A stretch of DNA of 52,661 nt from Bacteroidota bacterium (GTDB taxonomy: Bacteria > Bacteroidota > Bacteroidia > AKYH767-A > JAHEYN01). The DNA lies in the NCBI GenBank assembly GCA_947448795.1, contig CANFOZ010000001.1:1-52661 (forward strand). The letters run 5' to 3'. Shown here piece after piece: positions 1 to 8,283 of the stretch. A program made the position numbers and the translations under genes. Numbering within the stretch: position 1 is the stretch's first letter; every line of letters starts with the position of its first letter. Below the pieces are notes generated by a model. The model was not told where the DNA came from. It did no database searches and saw nothing but the letters and a program-made list of their open reading frames with translations.

Positions 1-2692
1 AAAAGCAGTCGGGGTAAGCCCAGCTATCGATCACGAGGTAGTATGTCGTTCCGGCCGCAACTGAAATTGTCTTTGTGGCTATGTTGCCGTTAGCGCTGAA
101 GGCGCTATCAACGAGCGTACCACCGCTTATCACTCCGTTTATTAAGGTAGGAGAACCACTAATCAAATAAAAGCCCACATCGCTATTGTTGGTAGGGTTC
201 GTTCCTGTAACGGTAAAGCTGTATGGATTCGTAGCCACTAAATTCGTGAGTTGATACACAATGTCTTCTCCGCGTAAGTAATTGGGGTTGTATTGACCTG
301 CATAGCTTAAGGAGGTGATGTCGTTGCCTTTTTCGCAGGTGGTGCCAGATGTGGTCCATGTTGAAGAACCGCATGCAGCCGAAAGGAAGTCATGCGCTAT
401 TGCATTGGTTAAGAGGTTACCCTTGCCTGCATCCACCTTTCGGATATCGATGTTGTAAAAGCAGTTCACCACCGGGCTGCGGCTATCTATGTAAAGGTAG
501 TAATCGGTTCCAGCGGTTAAGCTAATCGAGGCTTTAGAGGCCTTATAGCAGAGGCCTGCTGTTGCTGCAGGTGTTCCCCAAGCACCGGTTGATAACGTAT
601 AACCCGGGGTGTAGGAGTCGATGACGTTGCTGGCAGTAAAAACCGCCGGACAGGTGCTATTCGTAAGCCACCAACCAACGTTGTCGGAGTTGCCAAGAGT
701 ATTGGCCGAAAAGTTATTGGTTTGACTCACCGAGATGTTATATTGCCCAGTGATGGTTGGGGTTATTTTGTAAACACGGTCTTCACCGGTGATATTTAAA
801 TTGGCTGTAGTGCAGGTTGTGTTTTGAGTGGACGATACCGTGTACGTACCAGCTCCACCGTTGCCACTCAGGTAGCCAGTGATGGTGGTTCCTGATACAA
901 CCGTTCCGCCGGTGAGCACCATGCCAGGCTGCAAGGGCTGACCCGTTACAGCGCCTCCAACGGTCAACGTTGTACCCGCGATGGCGCTAGCAGCAAAGGT
1001 GCTGGCCGCGTAATAGGTAACCACATCGGCATTGGTACAGTTTGTACTGTTGGCTTCGCTGAAGCCGGTGCCGCTTACCGATGGAGAGCCTGTAGCCGTA
1101 GCCGCCGCACTCATAACGTATGAGCCATCAGCGCCTGATGTTCCCGATGTTTGAGAAACAATGGTGGCGCCCGTAGGAATACCAACGCCGCTGATGCTCG
1201 CTCCAACGGCCACCCTGCCTACCACAGGACTGGCGATTTGGATGGTCGTGGAGCCATTCGTAGTGGCTGCAGTGGCTGCAGTATACCCTAAGGTAAGTAC
1301 CGGATTGGTATAACTCGAGCAGCTTGCACCACTGGCGCCAGAGCCGTAAACGGCGATGTCGAAACTACCTACTGTCATATTATCCCCGGTGACTCGGATG
1401 TAGTAGGTGAATGAGGAAGATGTAAGCCCAGAGAGTGTAACTATGCAGTTGTTAACGTTGATTGTTCCGTTGTTGTCTGCACCGGCAATTGGGTTGCCCC
1501 CGCACCCATCGTATACTGCTACTGCGGTGGCGAAACTGTTACACGAAGGACTCGTGTGGTCCGTGGATACAGAGAAGGCAGTGATGCCTGCCGGCTTTGT
1601 GATCGAAAACCAAACATCGGTGTATAGGATTGTAGTGCCAACCCCTCCTGTGCCTAAGGAAGGTGAATCTTGGTTAGGCGTTGTCCAATAGTGCGTGGCA
1701 CCATTGATAGGGTCTCCCAAAAACTCATCATCCGTTGCACCAGCATTGGTATAGGATGAAAAAACATAGGGCGCACAGGTTTGGAAAGGCAAGGCAATGG
1801 CCTGAATACACAGGTCGTTGGTAGTAACCGAAGGGCTCCAGGTATAGGTTTGGCCTTCTGCAGGGCGACACTCGACGCCTGTACTGGCTTCCGTGCGGCC
1901 GATGTTGTAGGTTTCGGTTACGTTACTCACGGCAGGAGCCGAGCCGCAATCGGACAGGGAAAGAAAGATGTTGTCAGACGAGCAGTAGTAAGAGTTAATG
2001 CCAATACTGGCGCCGAAGTAAGAGGCGGCGTCGGTGTATTGAACGGTTGTGGATGCGCCGATTCGGTGATAGATAAATTGCGCCACGCCGCCTTGTTCGT
2101 AAACTTTAATCTGGAAGGAGATGGCTGGTGTTTGACTCGGGTAGTGCCAACATACTTGGTTCCACTCGATGGTGCAAATACGATTACCAACAGGGCCGGA
2201 TGTATAGTAGTAAATATCGCTGCCGCCCGCGTTCGAGTTAACGAGCATAAAGTCATCCCAAAGCGGGGAAAGCACTCCGTTACACACCGGGCCGTCAATA
2301 CCGTATTGATTTTGCGGAGCACCGCTAAATGCGGGTGATTCGTTATACCAGCTGAAGCCACCCACACAACCTGCAGATGCAGCGAGATCCATCTTTACCA
2401 TGCCGTTGGTATTTACCATAAAGCTTGGGTAAAGGTGTCCGTCGAAAGGGAAGGTGAACCCGAAGTTGATGACCCCTGTCCAACCGTCATCTCGGTTACC
2501 GCTCGCAATCGGCGCTACTGTACCTAAGCCATTACCACCAGAGGCAACGGTCGAGATGGACTGCCATGTGCCCACAGAGGCGGTCATCGTATAGTTCAAT
2601 TCCGCACGGCTTGCTTGGGCTGCAAGAACAAGAAGGCCTGCAAGTGCGAGTTGGCGCGTGAATTTTTTCAAGGAGGTAAAGATTTGGTTCAT
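1..2692 (-). CDS. Large secreted multidomain surface protein, C-terminus cut by window edge
   Basis: An open frame runs from the ATG at 2692 to the left edge without a stop (897 codons), so the C-terminus is unseen. Residues 1-30 form a signal peptide (basic start, Leu/Ala-rich core, cleavage near SRA|ELNY). Residues about 35-180 resemble the N-terminal beta-sandwich of Bacteroidota surface proteins (FTFPFDG then VNTNGM). Later stretches look like pre-peptidase-C-type domains (FTYYIRVTGDN; TDYYLYIDS; TTYYLVIDSW). Between them, about residues 480-535 and 565-625, are two Gly/Thr-rich modules of the GxGIPxGATI / GNGGAGTYTVSS kind often seen in tail-fibre-like and very large surface proteins. 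A T9SS sorting domain would be expected beyond the edge, but that is inference. Cys residues are frequent, suiting an extracytoplasmic protein. Specific function unknown. Confidence 0.85.
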   Translation of the reverse strand, partial: MNQIFTSLKKFTRQLALAGLLVLAAQASRAELNYTMTASVGTWQSISTVASGGNGLGTVAPIASGNRDDGWTGVINFGFTFPFDGHLYPSFMVNTNGMVKMDLAASAGCVGGFSWYNESPAFSGAPQNQYGIDGPVCNGVLSPLWDDFMLVNSNAGGSDIYYYTSGPVGNRICTIEWNQVCWHYPSQTPAISFQIKVYEQGGVAQFIYHRIGASTTVQYTDAASYFGASIGINSYYCSSDNIFLSLSDCGSAPAVSNVTETYNIGRTEASTGVECRPAEGQTYTWSPSVTTNDLCIQAIALPFQTCAPYVFSSYTNAGATDDEFLGDPINGATHYWTTPNQDSPSLGTGGVGTTILYTDVWFSITKPAGITAFSVSTDHTSPSCNSFATAVAVYDGCGGNPIAGADNNGTINVNNCIVTLSGLTSSSFTYYIRVTGDNMTVGSFDIAVYGSGASGASCSSYTNPVLTLGYTAATAATTNGSTTIQIASPVVGRVAVGASISGVGIPTGATIVSQTSGTSGADGSYVMSAAATATGSPSVSGTGFSEANSTNCTNADVVTYYAASTFAASAIAGTTLTVGGAVTGQPLQPGMVLTGGTVVSGTTITGYLSGNGGAGTYTVSSTQNTTCTTANLNITGEDRVYKITPTITGQYNISVSQTNNFSANTLGNSDNVGWWLTNSTCPAVFTASNVIDSYTPGYTLSTGAWGTPAATAGLCYKASKASISLTAGTDYYLYIDSRSPVVNCFYNIDIRKVDAGKGNLLTNAIAHDFLSAACGSSTWTTSGTTCEKGNDITSLSYAGQYNPNYLRGEDIVYQLTNLVATNPYSFTVTGTNPTNNSDVGFYLISGSPTLINGVISGGTLVDSAFSANGNIATKTISVAAGTTYYLVIDSWAYPDCF

Positions 2693-2756
2693 AGCGGGTA
2701 GTATTGTAAAAAATGGATAGCTCGTTGTAATGGTTTTTTGGAGGGTGTAGAACAAA

Positions 2757-2788
2757 CAAAAATACCCTTTTCGGCTGAATTCAACAAA
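2757..2788 (-). promoter_or_regulatory. Bacteroidota-type promoter for the large secreted protein
   Basis: Read on the minus strand, TTTG (2785-2788) is followed after 20 bases by TATTTTTG (2757-2764). This matches the TTTG-N19-21-TAnnTTTG consensus of the Bacteroidota housekeeping sigma factor. It lies 64 bases before the ATG at 2692. It is the only candidate in the window with a full TTTG -33 element at ideal spacing. Confidence 0.6.
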
Positions 2789-2946
2789 AAGCGGCATTCT
2801 GTATAAAAAACAAGGTTTCTGTTATTTATACTTGCAAAATACCATTTCGGATGAAATTCGGCAAGTGAATTTATTAAATGGCAATTTTCTCCGATTAAGT
2901 GGTTCGTTAGGTGGTATTTATGCCTCTCCAATCGGTTTTTTCTTGC

Positions 2947-2954
2947 TACTTTTG
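2947..2954 (+). promoter_or_regulatory. -7 element TACTTTTG before the TPR-RidA-ileS unit
   Basis: TACTTTTG matches TAnnTTTG and ends 7 bases before the ATG at 2962, so the predicted transcript would have almost no 5' leader. I see no clear -33 TTG at the right distance. If it is the real promoter, it rules out the longer GTG start at 2911. Confidence 0.5.
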
Positions 2955-2961
2955 TGACCGT

Positions 2962-3708
2962 ATGAAAAAACTCGTATTGCTCTTCCTTCTGGCTGTCTGC
3001 TGCTCCTTTGCCCAAGGGCAAAACGACCCTTCGCTAGACTACTTCAACAAAGGCCTGGAGAACTATTACGCCGGCAACCACATGTATGCCCGTGAGCTCT
3101 TTACCCTTTCGCTGAAAACCGATGCTAAAAACGAGCTCGCCTACTACAACCGCGGCATGTGCAGTTACGCCCTCCAAAACTACCGCGATGCCCTGCACGA
3201 TTTTAGCCGTGCTACCAAGTTAAAAAAACAGTACACCAACGGCTACATCGGCCAGGCGGTAACCTACATCGGCATGAAGCAGTATGCCAAGGCTGTAAAG
3301 CTTGCTAACAAAGCCCTGCAGGTTGATCCTGCATCCTACTTGGCGCATTATAACAAGGGGCTTGCCTTGTATAATCTGGAGCAGTATCCAGCGGCCATGA
3401 ACGAGTTCGATAATGTGCTCATGATTCGCTCGGGCTATGCCGATGCTTTTGTTTACAAAGGCCTCATCAATTACAGCACAGGCAACGATAAAATGGCGGT
3501 AGATAATTTCACCCAAGCCATCAACAACAGTCCGGAAAACGCCCTGGCCTATTACAACCGAGCATTGGCTCGCCTTCGGATGGACTACAAAGCGGCCGCC
3601 TGCGAAGATCTTAGCAAGTCGGCTGAGTTAGGGTATGAGAGCGCTGCGGTGCTGCTCAAGGTGCATTGTAAACCGGCGAATCCCGCCCCCGCAAAAGAGA
3701 ACAAATGA
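2962..3708 (+). CDS. Exported TPR-repeat protein
   Basis: 248 residues. Residues 1-20 are a signal peptide (MKKLVLLFLLAVCCSFAQGQ) and the rest is about six tetratricopeptide repeats, seen as recurring pattern pieces such as AYYNRGMCSYALQNYRDAL, AHYNKGLALYNLEQYPAA and AYYNRALARLRMDYKAA. TPR arrays bind other proteins, so a periplasmic scaffold role is likely, but no partner is visible. The frame is open upstream to a GTG at 2911; the ATG at 2962 is preferred because the signal peptide starts there and a -7 element lies just before it. Its stop overlaps the next start (ATGA at 3705-3708), so it is translationally coupled to the RidA gene and leads that operon. Confidence 0.85.
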   Translation: MKKLVLLFLLAVCCSFAQGQNDPSLDYFNKGLENYYAGNHMYARELFTLSLKTDAKNELAYYNRGMCSYALQNYRDALHDFSRATKLKKQYTNGYIGQAVTYIGMKQYAKAVKLANKALQVDPASYLAHYNKGLALYNLEQYPAAMNEFDNVLMIRSGYADAFVYKGLINYSTGNDKMAVDNFTQAINNSPENALAYYNRALARLRMDYKAAACEDLSKSAELGYESAAVLLKVHCKPANPAPAKENK

Positions 3709-4124
3709 AAAACGAATCCATCCACTCCTCCAAAGCCCCCGAACCAGTTGGTTTGTACCCGCACGCCAAACGCGTGGGTAACTTGCTTTTTCTGTCTGGT
3801 GTAGGTCCGCGTGAAAAAGGTACGAAAATAATTCCTGGCGTCACGCTCGACGAGCAGGGCAAGATACAAGCTTACGATATCGAAAAGCAATGCCGCAGCG
3901 TGTTTCAGAATGTGCGTAACATCCTGGAAGAGTCGGGCAGCAGCTGGGATAAGATTGTCGATGTGACCGTTTTTTTAACCAACATGAAAGCTGATTTCCC
4001 TATTTACAACAGCCTTTGGGCCGAGTATTTCGCGGGCAACCCACCCTGCCGCACCACGCTCGAAATCAACTGCCTGCCTACGCCCATCGCGATTGAACTC
4101 AAGGTGATCGCCACTATCGACTGA
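3705..4124 (+). CDS. RidA/YjgF-family deaminase, 2-aminomuconate deaminase-like
   Basis: 139 residues, full length for the RidA (YjgF/YER057c/UK114) family, which hydrolyses reactive enamine/imine intermediates as a trimer with active sites at subunit interfaces. Sequence blocks match the subgroup that includes 2-aminomuconate deaminase of the kynurenine/nitrobenzoate pathways: PVGLYPHAKRVGNLLFLSGV, QCRSVFQNVRNILEE, VDVTVFLTNM and PTPIAIELK. The substrate-carboxylate Arg is present (Arg116 in CRTTLE), but the second Glu of the RidA IEIE motif is Lys133 here, as in the aminomuconate group. No other kynurenine-pathway gene is nearby. The start overlaps the TPR stop by four bases, and ileS follows 18 bases downstream. 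Family certain; substrate uncertain, and it may simply be a housekeeping enamine deaminase. Confidence 0.85.
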   Translation: MKNESIHSSKAPEPVGLYPHAKRVGNLLFLSGVGPREKGTKIIPGVTLDEQGKIQAYDIEKQCRSVFQNVRNILEESGSSWDKIVDVTVFLTNMKADFPIYNSLWAEYFAGNPPCRTTLEINCLPTPIAIELKVIATID

Positions 4125-4142
4125 ATTTTGCCTTACGAATAC

Positions 4143-7100
4143 ATGAAAAAATACACCGAATACAAACACCTCGACCTGCCCGCTATCGGTTCGGATATGC
4201 TGAACTTCTGGGAGCACGCGCATATTTTCGATAAAAGCGTATCCAGCCGTGAGGATAGCGTGCCTTTTGTGTTTTACGAAGGCCCGCCTTCGGCCAACGG
4301 CATGCCGGGCATACACCATGTGATGGCACGTGCCATCAAGGATATTTTTTGCCGCTACCAAACCTTGCAAGGCAAACTCGTGAAGCGGAAAGCCGGCTGG
4401 GACACACACGGTTTGCCCATCGAACTAGCGGTGGAAAAAACACTCGGCATCACCAAGGAGGATATCGGTAAAAAAATATCCATCGAAGACTACAACAAGG
4501 CCTGCCGCAAGGAGGTTCTTAAATACCAAGATCGATGGGAAGAGCTTACTCGACTCATGGGTTATTGGGTGGATATGAAGCATCCGTATGTGACCTTCGA
4601 CAACACCTACATGGAGAGCGTATGGTGGCTTCTCAAACAGCTGTATAGCAAGGATCTGTTATACAAAGGATATACTATTCAGCCCTATTCGCCAGCCGCG
4701 GGCACTGGCCTCAGTAGCCACGAGATCAATCAGCCGGGCTGCTACCGGAATGTCAAAGACACCTCCGCCGTGGCGATGTTTAAGCTAGCGGATGCCCTTT
4801 CTAAACTGCCTGGCGCCGAAGCCCTCGACACCTACTTCCTCGCTTGGACCACCACGCCGTGGACCTTGCCTTCCAACACCGCCTTAGCCGTTGGTGCTGA
4901 AATCGAGTATGTGGTGGTAAAAACCTATCACCCCTCAACCCATCAGGCCGTGCAGGTTGTTTTGGCGAAAGACTTGCTGAGCACCCATTTTCCTGAAAAA
5001 AATGCGGACCTCGAATTTGCAGCATACAAAGCCGGCGATAAGGCCATCCCCTTCCAAGTAGTGGCTTCGCATCTCGGCAAAGCATTGGCTGGCTTGCGTT
5101 ACGAGCAGCTCTTGCCCTTCGCACAGCCCGAAGACGGCGATGCGTTCCGCGTCATTACAGGCGATTTTGTGACTACCTCCGACGGCACCGGCATCGTACA
5201 CATCGCACCTAGCTTTGGTGCGGATGACTTTCGAGCCGCGAAACAAAACGGCATCGGCTCCCTAACGTTGGTGGATAAACGCGGTCGTTTTTTACCGCAG
5301 GTGCAAGACGGCACTTTCCTCTACGGCGAAGAATATGTGAAAGAAGCTTACCTCGACGAAGCCGAGAAAGCAGCATCCCTGGAAAAGCAACGCGTGGCCC
5401 TGCAAGGCATCATTGCCGACACCAGTAAAATACAATACCTCAGTGTCGATGAACGCATCGTACTTAAACTGCAACAAGAAGGCAAGCTGTTCAAGAAAGA
5501 GAAATACGAACACAGCTACCCACACTGTTGGCGCACCGATAAGCCAATCCTTTATTATCCGCTCGATTCGTGGTTTGTGAAGGTGACGGCCAAGAAAGAC
5601 CGCATGATCGAGCTCAACAAGACGATCAATTGGAAGCCCGAGCATACCGGCACCGGTCGCTTTGGCGAATGGCTCAACAACTTGCAGGACTGGAATCTCT
5701 CACGCTCTCGGTTTTGGGGCATCCCGCTGCCAATCTGGCGCAGCGAAGATGGCACCGAAGAAAAGTGTATCGGATCGGTGGAAGAGCTGAAGCGTGAAAT
5801 TGAAAAAGCTACCCAAGCGGGCTATCCTTCCGAATTTCCAATGGATGAAACGCTGGATTTACATAAGCCCTATATCGATCGTGTGGTGCTGCTTTCCGAT
5901 AGCGGCAAGGTCATGCATCGGGAGAGCGATCTGATTGATGTTTGGTTTGACAGTGGCGCTATGCCTTTCGCCCAGATGCATTATCCTTTTGAGAACAAAG
6001 CAGAGATTGACGACCGCACCAACTACCCGGCCGATTTCATTGCCGAAGGGGTAGATCAAACCCGCGGCTGGTTCTACACGCTGCACGCCATTTCGGTGCT
6101 GCTTTTTGATTCGGTGGCCTACAAAAATGTGGTGTCCAACGGCTTGGTGCTCGACAAAAACGGCAACAAGATGAGCAAGCGCCTAGGCAATGCAGTTGAT
6201 CCCTTTGAAACCATCGCCAAGTACGGTGCTGACGCTACGCGTTGGTACATGATCACGAATGCTTCGCCTTGGGATAATTTGAAATTCGACCAAGAAGGCA
6301 TCGCCGAGGTGCAACGCAAGTTCTTCGGAACACTCTACAACACCTACTCCTTTTTTGCTTTGTATGCCAACATCGACGGCTTTGCCTATGCCGAGGAGGA
6401 GATCCCGCTGGCGCAGCGTCCGGAAATTGATCGCTGGGTGCTGTCTGAGCTAAACTCCCTGATCGCCTTGGTGGATAACGCATACAGCGAATATGAACCT
6501 ACAAAAGCCGGTCGTGCTATCGAGTACTTTGTGGCCGAGCACCTCAGCAACTGGTATGTGCGTTTGTGCCGCCGTCGTTTTTGGAAAGGATCCTATACTA
6601 GCGACAAAATAGCCGCCTACCAAACCCTATACACGTGTCTTGAAACGATTGCTCACTTGGCATCGCCTATAGCGCCCTTCTTTAGCGATCGCTTGTTCAA
6701 AGACTTGAACGCCGTTGCAGGTCGCAACACCTCCGAAAGTGTGCATTTGAGCCGTTTTCCGAAGGTGCAGGAAGCCCATATCGACAAAGCTTTGGAAGAA
6801 CGCATGGAGCTGGCACAGAAGATTTGTTCGATGGTGCTTTCTATTCGTAAGAAGGAAAACATCCGCGTCCGTCAGCCGCTAAACACGATTCAAATACCGA
6901 TAACGGGGAGTGGCTTAAAAGAAAAAATAGAAGCTGTTAAAGAGCTGATACTTTCGGAACTCAATGTAAAGAAGATCGAGTTTGTGGATGAGTCGCAAAC
7001 GCGCATCGTGAAGAACCTGAAGCTGAACTTCAAAACCTTAGGGAAAAAGTGCGGCAAGGACATGAAAGAGGTGCAGGCCTATGCAGCAGCTAACAGCAAG

Positions 7101-7538
7101 GAGATCATCGGGCAGATCGAGGCCGAAGGTAAAGCCATGGTGCACATTGCAGGAAACAATTACCAATTGGATCCTGAGGATGTGGATATTATTCCTGTGG
7201 ATATTCCAGGCTGGAAGGTGGCTAATGCGGGTGCTATTACCGTAGCCTTAGATACGGTCATCACGCCCGAATTGAAAGAAGAGGGCCTTGCTCGCGAGCT
7301 TGTCAACCGCATCCAGAACCTACGCAAAGAAAAGTTCTTGGAGGTAACCGACAAGATTACCTTACATATCGAAGACCACGAACAGATGCGGACTGCGATT
7401 TTAAATAATTTAAATTATATTTGCACCGAAACGCTGGCTGTTTCCCTCGTGTCGGAAGGCCCGATTGACCCTGCTGGCGCGGATCTTGTGGATGTCGACG
7501 AGGAAATCCGAATACTTATTAAAATCAATAAAGCATAG
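4143..7538 (+). CDS. ileS: Isoleucyl-tRNA synthetase
   Basis: 1131 residues, charging tRNA-Ile in the cytoplasm. It belongs to the long class of IleRS found in Bacteroidota and related to the eukaryotic/IleS2 type (E. coli 938 residues). The HIGH signature is GIHH (residues 56-59, after PSANGMP), the editing-domain signature is TTPWTLPSNTALAVG, and KMSKR is at residues 676-680. No frame break is visible. A TTG at 4128 would add five residues; the ATG at 4143 gives the usual MKKYTEY-type start. IleS2-like enzymes are often insensitive to mupirocin, but I cannot read that from this sequence. The DksA-like gene starts one base after the stop, so the two are co-transcribed. Confidence 0.97.
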   Translation: MKKYTEYKHLDLPAIGSDMLNFWEHAHIFDKSVSSREDSVPFVFYEGPPSANGMPGIHHVMARAIKDIFCRYQTLQGKLVKRKAGWDTHGLPIELAVEKTLGITKEDIGKKISIEDYNKACRKEVLKYQDRWEELTRLMGYWVDMKHPYVTFDNTYMESVWWLLKQLYSKDLLYKGYTIQPYSPAAGTGLSSHEINQPGCYRNVKDTSAVAMFKLADALSKLPGAEALDTYFLAWTTTPWTLPSNTALAVGAEIEYVVVKTYHPSTHQAVQVVLAKDLLSTHFPEKNADLEFAAYKAGDKAIPFQVVASHLGKALAGLRYEQLLPFAQPEDGDAFRVITGDFVTTSDGTGIVHIAPSFGADDFRAAKQNGIGSLTLVDKRGRFLPQVQDGTFLYGEEYVKEAYLDEAEKAASLEKQRVALQGIIADTSKIQYLSVDERIVLKLQQEGKLFKKEKYEHSYPHCWRTDKPILYYPLDSWFVKVTAKKDRMIELNKTINWKPEHTGTGRFGEWLNNLQDWNLSRSRFWGIPLPIWRSEDGTEEKCIGSVEELKREIEKATQAGYPSEFPMDETLDLHKPYIDRVVLLSDSGKVMHRESDLIDVWFDSGAMPFAQMHYPFENKAEIDDRTNYPADFIAEGVDQTRGWFYTLHAISVLLFDSVAYKNVVSNGLVLDKNGNKMSKRLGNAVDPFETIAKYGADATRWYMITNASPWDNLKFDQEGIAEVQRKFFGTLYNTYSFFALYANIDGFAYAEEEIPLAQRPEIDRWVLSELNSLIALVDNAYSEYEPTKAGRAIEYFVAEHLSNWYVRLCRRRFWKGSYTSDKIAAYQTLYTCLETIAHLASPIAPFFSDRLFKDLNAVAGRNTSESVHLSRFPKVQEAHIDKALEERMELAQKICSMVLSIRKKENIRVRQPLNTIQIPITGSGLKEKIEAVKELILSELNVKKIEFVDESQTRIVKNLKLNFKTLGKKCGKDMKEVQAYAAANSKEIIGQIEAEGKAMVHIAGNNYQLDPEDVDIIPVDIPGWKVANAGAITVALDTVITPELKEEGLARELVNRIQNLRKEKFLEVTDKITLHIEDHEQMRTAILNNLNYICTETLAVSLVSEGPIDPAGADLVDVDEEIRILIKINKA

Positions 7539-7539
7539 C

Positions 7540-8205
7540 ATGAAAAAGACTACAAAAGCCAAGCCGAAACCGGCTGCCAAGAAAGTAGCCAAAGCGGCTG
7601 CTAAACCAGCCAAAAAAGCGGTAACAAAAGTTGCTGCGAAGAAAGTGGTAGCAAAGGTTGCCGCGAAGAAAGTGGTAGCTAAAGTTGCTGCGAAGAAAGT
7701 GGTAGCTAAAGTTGCTGCTAAAAAAGTAGTGAGCAAGCCAGCTCCTAAGCCGGCGGCCAAGCCCGTTGCCAAACCAGTCGTTAAAGCTGCTGTGCAAGCA
7801 GTTACCAAAGGCAAGTCTGTAGAAAAAGAGCAGGCTCGTTATACCGATAAAGACCTCAAAGAATTCAAAGCGATCATTCTGCATAAAAAAGAGGATGCCA
7901 AGGCAGAGCTTCTAATGTTGGCTGCCGTGCTCAACCATTCGGGCGAGCATGGAACGGACGACACCGCGAGTACTTTCAAAATGATGGAAGATGGCTCTGA
8001 GTCGAACGCCAAGGAGGAAGCCGCACAACAAGCCGCTCGTCAAAAGAAATTCATCGAGCAGCTAGATGCCGCGTTGGTTCGTATCGAGAACAAAACCTAC
8101 GGTGTTTGTCGTGTTACGGGTAAACTCATTCCGAAAGAAAGGCTGCGTGCCGTGCCGCACACCACGCAAAGCATGGAAGCGAAGCTCAAACAATACCGCG
8201 ACTAA
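7540..8205 (+). CDS. DksA/TraR-like protein with histone-H1-like Lys/Ala-rich tail
   Basis: 221 residues. The ATG at 7540 lies one base after the ileS stop. Residues 1 to about 100 are almost only Lys, Ala, Val and Pro, with motifs like AKKVAKAAAKPAKKA and four nine-residue KVAAKKVVA units (residues 31-66); such tails bind DNA or RNA non-specifically. Residues about 112-221 form the DksA/TraR part: a helical hairpin, then YGVCRVTGKLIPKERLRAVP where the zinc finger of DksA would be. Only Cys190 remains of the four zinc cysteines, so zinc binding is unlikely. DksA binds RNA polymerase through its secondary channel in the stringent response. Whether this protein does so, or acts as a nucleoid protein, is open. 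A strong terminator follows. Confidence 0.85.
   Translation: MKKTTKAKPKPAAKKVAKAAAKPAKKAVTKVAAKKVVAKVAAKKVVAKVAAKKVVAKVAAKKVVSKPAPKPAAKPVAKPVVKAAVQAVTKGKSVEKEQARYTDKDLKEFKAIILHKKEDAKAELLMLAAVLNHSGEHGTDDTASTFKMMEDGSESNAKEEAAQQAARQKKFIEQLDAALVRIENKTYGVCRVTGKLIPKERLRAVPHTTQSMEAKLKQYRD
7630..7737 (+). repeat. Four 27-bp tandem repeats encoding KVAAKKVVA units
   Basis: Units start at 7630, 7657, 7684 and 7711. Units 2 and 3 are almost identical at DNA level; unit 4 has diverged (GTGAGCAAG at its end). The 27-bp period keeps frame, so copy-number change would lengthen or shorten the basic tail without breaking the gene. Confidence 0.9.
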
Positions 8206-8224
8206 CTATTTGAACAAACTACGT

Positions 8225-8263
8225 AAAGGTGAAGTGGGCTTGTGCCAGCTTCACCTTTTTTTT
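8225..8263 (+). terminator. Rho-independent terminator after the DksA-like gene
   Basis: AAAGGTGAAG (8225-8234) pairs perfectly with CTTCACCTTT (8249-8258), and the T-run extends to 8263. The stem can extend inward by TGG/CCA with one mismatch. It lies between the DksA-like gene and lspA, so lspA depends on read-through or its own unseen promoter. Confidence 0.85.
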
Positions 8264-8283
8264 AAACAACAATCCCCGCTATC

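Noticed and set aside
306-318. Shine-Dalgarno-like AAGGAGGTGATG on the plus strand
   Set aside because: It lies inside the coding sequence of the minus-strand secreted protein and no plausible plus-strand gene follows.
1781-2338. 185-residue open frame on the plus strand
   Set aside because: Shadow of the minus-strand secreted protein: its composition is unlike any family and it has no promoter or start context.
2669-2677. AAGGAGGTA on the plus strand
   Set aside because: It is within the signal-peptide coding region of the minus-strand gene; no plus-strand start codon with a real gene lies behind it.
7410-7814. Hydrophobic Ala/Leu/Thr-rich minus-strand frame that looks like a membrane protein
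   Set aside because: It is the antisense of the Lys/Ala repeats of the DksA-like gene; antisense of lysine codons gives Phe/Leu-rich sequence by necessity.
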